A DNA stretch of 64,000 nt from Sporobolomyces roseus. Lineage: Eukaryota; Basidiomycota; Microbotryomycetes; Sporidiobolales; Sporidiobolaceae. The translations under genes and the position numbers were made by a program. The stretch covers positions 682,001 through 746,000 of the forward strand of contig JADILM010000008.1 in NCBI GenBank assembly GCA_016617785.1, written 5' to 3'. The stretch's first letter is position 1; every line of letters begins with the position of its first letter. The notes under the pieces were generated by a model. It had not been told where the DNA came from. It was given only the letters and a program-made list of their open reading frames with translations, and did not search any database. Shown here one piece after another: positions 57,743 to 64,000 of this stretch.

Positions 57743-58472
57743 ATCCCTCTCTCCTAAGTTCAGTTTGTTTCTCAGTAGCTTGTCACGCTCCAGTATATAG
57801 TTCACAAAATAACGTCTTTTCAGTGCTCTCATCTATTGCGAGCTCGAGAGTACCCTTTTTTCGCTACGATCAATTTTCTCTCCCTTTCCTGATCACTCCC
57901 GTTGCTCCTGTTCTTCGCTCCACCTCTATAGTAACCTCACCTCATCTCCAACTCACGTTTCCTCCCCCACTCCGCCGAGATCGTGCCCTCGAGTTCCGAC
58001 TATCTCTAGACGACATTCATCCGAATCCCCTTCGAAGCGAATCAACTCAAAGTTCGTCACGACGTCTTCCACTGTTTCGGTATCACATACCGTTTCTTCC
58101 TCCTCCGCACCAACCGGTCTTCGTTTCCTTCTTTTCCTTCCTTCGAGAGAGAGAGAGAGAGAGAGAGACGAGGGTCGAATATTCTCCTAATTTGTTCGTT
58201 CGTGCTTTCTGTGGGTTTCGAGTCCTGTTCAGGTGTAGATGCAAGGGAGAAGGGAAGAATATTGAGAGTGACGAGAGAGGTAGGAAGGTGAGGTAAAGGG
58301 TTTTGCGAGGGGAAGAGAAGTGAAAGGCGGTTTCTTGTTTTCCTTAGTTCCGTGAAGGATCGCCAGTCGCTGTTGTTTCGTCGAAGGGGAGGTGATCAAG
58401 GTCGAATGTTGTGTTCCGAATCGATTCTTTGGTGGGCTTGTATGCTTCGTTCGCTGCTCGGTCGATAATTGA
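57743..58472. other. Convergent intergenic region with GA microsatellite
   Basis: 730 bp between the SDR gene (+) and MED10 (-). A GA dinucleotide run lies at about 58146-58168. The region is otherwise pyrimidine-rich, and no gene is supported. Confidence 0.5.
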
Positions 58473-59297
58473 TCATTCCTCCATCTTGACCTCCCCATTT
58501 GACCCATTCGAATTCCCATTCAACCCTCCTCCTTCTCCTCGATTGTATCCATTCTCTCCTCCTCCTCCGACACTATGACTCGATCCATACATCTCCATCA
58601 TTCCCTCTCCTACCCGCGTCGATCCATTCAAGTTCTTGAACCCATTCGAAGGATTCCACTCCTGATGAGTTTGCGACTCTTCTTGTTGTTTCTGTAACAT
58701 TTCCGTTAAATCAGGAAACGCATCCTTCATTTGTTCGTTTAATAAATCCCTATAATCCTGTGAGTTTCACAAACCAACATGCCATGAACACTTTCAAGTT
58801 TTCGCGAGCGAGCGAGATGGGAAAGGGATTTCTTGAGGAAACTCACGGTGACGGAGGAAAGGATTCCGTTTGTGTACATATTCTCACCTGATAAACGTTC
58901 TATAAAGTCCTTTGTGAAAGTATGTGGATTCCTTCCTTGATCCACAGCGCTGGTTACGGGTCAAAAGTTGCGGAACTCATCAGTTGCTTGATCTGTCAGA
59001 GAGAGTACATGGTTGGACGTACGCTACTACTTCCAAAGGGATCATTACGTCTCGTACAGTATCCTTCAAGTCGTGTAAACCTTTCATCCTGTTGACGACT
59101 TGATTCGCTTTAATGCCGATTAATCCACCTGGCAAACCTTGTGCTACTCCTTGTGGTGAAGATTCTAGTGCTGAATCTTGTACGTCTGATGCGCAGATCC
59201 CTAATTCGAGGAGGGATTGGAGCAGATGAGAAACTGAGGATTCGATTCGAAGACGAGGGGGGAGAGACGGGTGGGAAGTGGAAGGTGCTGCCGTCAT
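58473..59297 (-). CDS. MED10: Mediator complex subunit 10 (Nut2)
   Basis: Middle-module subunit of Mediator, linking transcription factors to RNA polymerase II. Three exons. The core shows LLQSLLELGICASDV, VVNRMKGLHDLKDTVRDV, IPLEVV, then after an intron DQGRNPHTFTKDFIERL, the family's most conserved block. An upstream in-frame ATG at 59360 would add 21 residues; I chose 59297 because the extra segment is hydrophobic and unlike Med10. Unusual is a C-terminal extension of about 80 residues after YRDLLNEQMKDAFPDLTEML, rich in Asn, Gly and Ser (GGGLNGNSNGSNGE), beyond the compact length of yeast and human Med10. Confidence 0.9.
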
Positions 59298-59623
59298 TTG
59301 AGAGTGTGCGAGTGGTACTGAGAGGTATAGAGGTATAGGAGAGTGTGAAGGAAACGGCAACGGTTTCGCTTCTTCATCTCACTCTCAAACCACGGCCAAT
59401 CACCTCGAATGCACGTTACGAGGCATCATTAGATAGTCATTGTACAGTCAAGTGAGTTGTTTCTCTCTCTACGCGTGTTCTCGCTGTTGTACTCCTCCTC
59501 CAAGTGTTTGATGATTCAACACACATTCCTGTACCCATACTGACCCGCTCTACGCCTATCAGCACTTCTCACGACTCACTTTACGACGACTATCACGACT
59601 TGAATCACGCTCATTTATCCACA
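59298..59623. promoter_or_regulatory. Divergent promoter region MED10 / unknown gene
   Basis: 326 bp between start codons. No distinct motif stands out beyond CTC-rich stretches. Confidence 0.4.
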
Positions 59624-61691
59624 ATGCCATCCAACAAACTCACTCGTTCATTATCACGCGTAAACCTTTTCCTCTCCCTTTTTTTTCATTCAACTAAACC
59701 TCCCTCTTCCTCAGCCATTCACTGACCTCTCAAACCTCCTCCTACGTTCACCCTCCTCGAAATCTACAACTACTCGACCAGAACTATCCAACTTGACAAC
59801 TTTGAAGAAACGACATTCCCTAAAGTCTCGCAAATCCCGCAACAAACAGAAATCTTCTACTCCAACTCCACCTCCTTTCACATTCCACGAATCCTTTTCA
59901 CCCTCTCCCTCCCTCTCAGACCTCTCGACCCCTCAACTCGAATCAGATCAAATCCAATTCGAACCCCTCTCCCCCTCCCACTCTCCCTCTCCCTCTCCCT
60001 CTCCCTCTCCAACACAAGAAAACCGAGATACCTACGAGCACTTACTCGATTCTTTACCCTACGCGATTGAGAGGAGGTTGTGGAAAGAGTGTTCACCAGT
60101 ATTGGAGGATCCAGAATTGGAAGCGATCGAAAGTTCTTTCTTTACTGCCAAACAAGTTGACTCTACTTCTCCTTTGAGGGAGGAGGAATCGAGGGAGAGA
60201 TGGATTGGGGATACTGCTATTGAAGGAGAGGAGGAGGAGGAGGGGGAGGAAAGTTTCGTTACTTGTAAAGAAGAGGGAGGATTTCAGAGGGAATCACCCG
60301 TCAAACTTCGAAATGGCTTGTTCTTGCCTCACTTACAAACGGAGGAAGAGGAGGAAGAAGAACAAGAGGAAGAGTATCGTTCGATAACGATTCCTCAAGA
60401 TTCACCTACTAGTTTGACTTCCTCGACTCAAGGGAATCGGAGTTATGCAGTGGATACTCCAGATACTTCGTTCCCTTCTTCACCAGGACACGAAGGACCT
60501 TGCGAGGAACCTACATGGCTCGTGGCGTCCAACTCGACTCCCTCGAAGTCGACCGGAGACGTTCAGCCCCAACGTCGAGTTTTCACTCCTCCAAGGTTTG
60601 TTGAAGTCGTCGAGACTTGTCCTACTCCTGAAGGTCAGAATGAGGAGAAGGAGAGGGAAGAGATGGAAAGCCCTGTGAGAAGGAGGGGAGGAGGGGAAGC
60701 GAATGAACAGGAGCAATACAGAAGGAGGAGTTTACTAAGGAGTTCAGAGTTGGACTTTGATCGAGAAAGTATCGAAGAGCTTGAAATCAATGAGGAGGAG
60801 AAGGAAGAGGAAGAAGAAGCAACTCGATACCTTTCAAACTATTCGACCCATTCCACCGAACCTCGTTCTCCAAGAGCTCACTACACCTCTCCGACCGCCT
60901 CGACTCTGCACCTCCACCGCTCTTATGCGCCCTCGATCATCTCCGAAGCTTCCCACTCTCCTTCTCGAACCAGTGACTTTCGGAACCATTCCCGCAACTC
61001 GACTTCGTCCCCTTCCCTATTCCCAACCGTTTCCGCTTCCGACCTAGTCCTGACCTCTTTACTCTTGGCCTCACAACTCGCACCTACCCAATACTCCTCA
61101 CTCTCCCACCGCGCGCCTCTTGTTCCACTCAAACAAACTCGACCCCTCTCGGCATCCTACTCCTCTCACCAACCCCTTCGTCCCAAACAATCAGAAATTA
61201 GTTTGTTCACTTATGATTTATCACATCTCCCTGCACCGGAAACACCGTTGGAGAAACCGTATAGAGTTAGTTGGAGGGATTTATTGAAACCTAGTGCGAA
61301 TCTCGGAGGGGGGAGGGGAAGTGGGAGGTTCGGAGATTTGGGAGGAGCTGTAGAGAGGAAATCTAGAAGGAGTGGGTTGAGTGAGGAAGGGAGAATGGAT
61401 ACTCCGATTCCTGGGATGGGGAGACACGGGAGTGTGAGGAGGAGTTTGTCGAGGTGGAGTCAAGGTTTGAGCTCGATCCTGGACCTCGACGAGCATCAGG
61501 AGGAGGGAGCAGTGGGAACTGAGGAAGGAGGGAAAGTGAGGAGGAGTCAGAGTATTCGAAGGAGTCTCAGTAGGAGTTTATCGACTTTCTCGATGATTGG
61601 AGGGAGACGGAGATCGAGAGCAGAGGAGGAAGAGAGGAGGAGGAGGGAGAGGGAGAGATTGGATCAGTGGGTGAGCGTTGTCGTAGCTTGA
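59624..61691 (+). CDS. Ser/Glu-rich protein of unknown function with RRSLSR repeats
   Basis: Exons 59624-59659 and 59715-61691, 670 aa. I do not recognise the family. The N-terminus is basic (SNKLTRSLSRPF, LKKRHSLKSRKSRNKQK). A perfect Ser-Pro dipeptide run (SPSPSPSPSP) coded by CTCTCC repeats follows, then several Glu runs (EEEEEEQEEEYRS). A modestly ordered stretch is ALVPLKQTRPLSASYSSHQP with SLFTYDLSHLPAPETPLEKP and YRVSWRDLLKPSANLGG. The C-terminus repeats RRSLSR-type motifs (VRRSLSRWSQ, IRRSLSRSLS) and ends in an Arg/Glu helix. Multiple R-R-x-S sites suggest regulation by PKA-like kinases; this is inference. Mostly disordered by composition. Confidence 0.65.
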
Positions 61692-61983
61692 TCTCAGGGC
61701 TGAGGAGGAGATGGGAGGGAAGTTTCGATTTTTCTGATGGAGGGCGGCAAGGGGATGAGATCTTGGGTTCTATCGTTTTCTTTTTTTTTGCGCAGGACTG
61801 TGCAACATTGTTGTTGTCGTACCGAGTGCCATCGAGAGCGCTGAGACAAGTAATTGTCAAAAGTTCCGGGTGAAAAGCAACTTCGACATTCAAAAAAGTT
61901 TCGCTTCTTTCCTTCCTTTCCCTCCACCTTGATTCTCTCTTTCTCGCTCTAGTCACCTCCTCATCTACCTCAAGCAATCTAAC
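61692..61983. other. Intergenic region
   Basis: 292 bp, containing a T9 run near 61781. It presumably includes the 3' end of the preceding gene and the promoter of MYND protein 2. Confidence 0.4.
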
Positions 61984-62934
61984 ATGTCCAAGAATGTCGA
62001 TACCCCTCAAGACTGCTCAGTCTGCGACAACAAGACGACCCTCGCTTGTTCAGATTGTCAAACTACTTTCTTCTGCTCAATTGAATGCCAAAGACCTGTA
62101 GGTTGTGCTGAATCAATCTCGTGGGTTACTCGTAGCTAATAAACAGGGACTCGCGCACAGATGTGGCTCACTCACAAGTTTACCTGTTCGAAACCTAAAT
62201 CCTCTTTCATATCGCCAACGCTGTCTCTGAGAGAGATGATGGCGCTCATGGTCTTCTACGACGTCGAATTGCTCGATGGCGCGAGTCTCGATGCAACGCC
62301 GAGAACTCTACTCCAACTCGTGCACGACCTTGGGTTGTTCGAAGGAAATTACAAAGGTGAGTTCGATGCCCTCAGCCTCAGCGCTTCCTCTTGTCGTGCT
62401 CACGTAGGAGCTATGTGATGATCGACAGATCTTTGGGCAGGACTCACAGGTGACGCCACGAAGCTATTGGAACCGTACCTTTCGCCCTGCGTACTCATCG
62501 CGCGAGGATTCGTACAAGAATTTGAAAGGACTCGCTCGCCGACCAGTTTCGAGAAACACGGCTACCCTCCCAGCTGCTGTCTAGCGTGGAACACAGTCAG
62601 CTTCCGTTCATTAGGTCTGGTTACGCGATACCTTCGATCGAATCCGTTCGCTTCCTCAACCACGAATCCTTTCGGTTTACTCAAGCCCATCCTTCAACGG
62701 GAACTCGTCGTTACTACGCTTCTCGCAGCTGGAGCACTGCACTACGAAGACCCGATCCTCCTTCATCCAGCTGAAACAGCGATTGAACGACTGCTCGCAA
62801 CGCTTCGAACGACATACTCACTCGTCGAAGGTCACACAAAACTCGATATCATGAACAAGACCGAGTTCTACGAAGGACAGTTGGCAGAGCTGTACTCCCG
62901 CTCACGTAGTGCGAGATCTGGTCTACGAGAGTGA
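61984..62934 (+). CDS. MYND zinc-finger protein 2
   Basis: Exons 61984-62097, 62161-62356 and 62429-62934 give 271 aa. The MYND finger is CSVCDNKTTLACSDCQTTFF then CSIECQRPMWLTHKFTC, with all ligands in place. The remaining helical region (ALMVFYDVELLDGASLDATP, LLQLVHDLGLFEGNYK) does not match a family I recognise. The predicted stop at 62932-62934 is inside an exon with no clear further splicing, so the C-terminus may be longer. Not obviously a duplicate of the MYND gene at 49829-50708: outside the finger the two share no evident similarity. Confidence 0.75.
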
Positions 62935-64000
62935 AGGTAGCGTGCTTTATTCTTTTTGCTTTCAATCTTGAGTACTAACTCGCGCCTTCCTCTGTGACAG
63001 CACCAGCCTCCAATCAATCTGCTACTCAAGATACATCTGGGGTAGGTCGGCTTCAGTGACTGCAATACACAGAATCGCAGAATGTCAACGTGCTTCGCTA
63101 GACTTCGAGCGTCTTCGAGTAGTCTTCGATGCATTGATCTCAGTGATCAATTCTCGAGAATACTTTCTGGTACTCCAGCTTCTCGGAGAAAGAGGAACAG
63201 ACTTGTTTGTCTATTACCGATCTTGCCCCTCCTTCGTTTCCTGCCTCTTCACGACGACACTGTCCTCTCGGCTCTGGATCGAGCACCCTCCGATTCTCAC
63301 AGATCAGTCTGCTTCTCATAGCATGTCAAGCAGCAGTTTCTTCGCCAGAAATCTGGGACTGAGTCCGAGACACGATTCCGCTCCCTGCTAAATTTCAACT
63401 TCTCAAGAACCATCTTTTGGTACTTCTCCCAGATTATGGAATCAAGGAAAGTTCAGATCGCGGTCAGAGAGACGCTTCTGTAGGTTTCATCGAAGCTGAA
63501 TCGAAGGCAAAGAGCTCAAAGATGCGAAAGAAGAGGGAATGCGAGAAAACGCTCGGATACTGAATAGAGTGTAAAGCTTTGATCCTCGTTCTGTCTCCCA
63601 ACAAGCTCCCACCCTTCTGACGTCTCAGAGTCAAAGAGTAGTGGGGCACTCCCTCGTTGCACTGACATCGAAAAGATGGGAGTTTCTCGCAACGAACGAG
63701 AATGTCGAACTTCGCTCTCTTCTGCTCGACCAGCTTCATCTCCTCTCCTGCTCTCCTCGCGATATGCTGCGCGCTCCGCCTCTCTCTCTGAGCTTTCTCT
63801 CTCGACTCCGGGATCCAGATTCGACTCTCTAAATCTCGGAAATCGCAAACTGGTCAAACTGGTCGAGTGTGAGACAAGCGCTTTTTTTGCAGGCGCAGAA
63901 CCCTGGGATACTTTTACGTATCCCATAATTCCGCAATTTTGAGAGTCCGTCTTTCGTATCGAGCTCTTCTGTCGCTTGATGGAGGCCGCAACGACGACAC
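62935..64000. other. Right edge, no gene supported
   Basis: 1066 bp. A 111-codon frame at 63056-63391 (MTAIHRIAECQRASLDFE..) and a 136-codon minus frame (63926-63516) are present, but neither shows family features or consistent splice sites. The region may hold extra 3' exons of MYND protein 2 or the end of a gene lying beyond the window. Confidence 0.35.

Noticed and set aside
58146..58168. GA run as a possible regulatory array or CRISPR-like repeat
   Set aside because: A plain dinucleotide microsatellite with no spacer structure.
63056..63391. 111-codon frame as a further exon of MYND protein 2
   Set aside because: No donor/acceptor combination joins it in frame to the 62429-62934 exon, and its composition changes midway.

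Overview
Eukaryotic nuclear DNA, almost certainly from a basidiomycete fungus. Nearly every gene is cut by several short introns (about 45-75 nt) with GT..AG ends and CTGAC/CTAAC-like branch points, genes are tightly packed on both strands, and the gene set is fungal: HapX iron regulator, DUF3292 membrane protein, Sla2/End4, Gpi7/Las21, GH18 chitinase, MYND proteins. A placement near Pucciniomycotina yeasts is only a guess. No RNA gene, CRISPR array or transposon ORF could be supported.

Layout. 1-5.3 kb: left arm of an inverted segmental duplication with F-box gene A (-), F-box gene B (+, frameshifted), a PB1-like gene copy (-, frameshifted) and the last ~30 codons of a POLA2 copy (-). 5.3-28.8 kb: single-copy housekeeping genes: chromate transporter family (+), RSM22 (+), a PPR protein (+), SLA2 (-), HAPX (+), a DUF3292 protein (-) and POLA2 (+). 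28.7-34.0 kb: right arm in opposite order, with the tail of intact POLA2, intact PB1-like gene (+), F-box B' (-) and F-box A' (+). 34.2-42.5 kb: more F-box genes C(-)/D(+), E(-, nonsense mutation)/F(+), G(+). 42.6-64 kb: GPI7 (-), EF2 (+), MYND protein (-), GH18 chitinase (+), TCF25/RQC1 (+), extended SDR (+), MED10 (-), a 670-aa Ser-rich protein of unknown function (+) and a second MYND protein (+).

The most unusual part is the F-box region. Nine F-box-like genes of two architectures occur, and eight form four divergent head-to-head pairs. Each pair has one 'type 1' gene (Ser/Pro-rich N-terminus, a conserved 5'-UTR intron, C-terminus ending near FWRRM) facing one 'type 2' gene (often a 15-nt first coding exon, then an RFSSLP-like F-box). 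One pair, the adjacent PB1-like gene and a scrap of POLA2 were copied in inverted orientation 23 kb away. The POLA2 scrap shows which copy is derived. Gene A and its flank are almost identical between arms (three synonymous transitions found) while the rest has diverged, which points to later gene conversion or a second event. Three members of the duplicated families carry disabling changes, so the cluster looks like birth-and-death evolution.

Most coding models were spliced by eye from reading frame continuity and splice sites. EF2 (842 aa) and RSM22 (626 aa) come out at the usual lengths of their families, which supports the splicing rules used.
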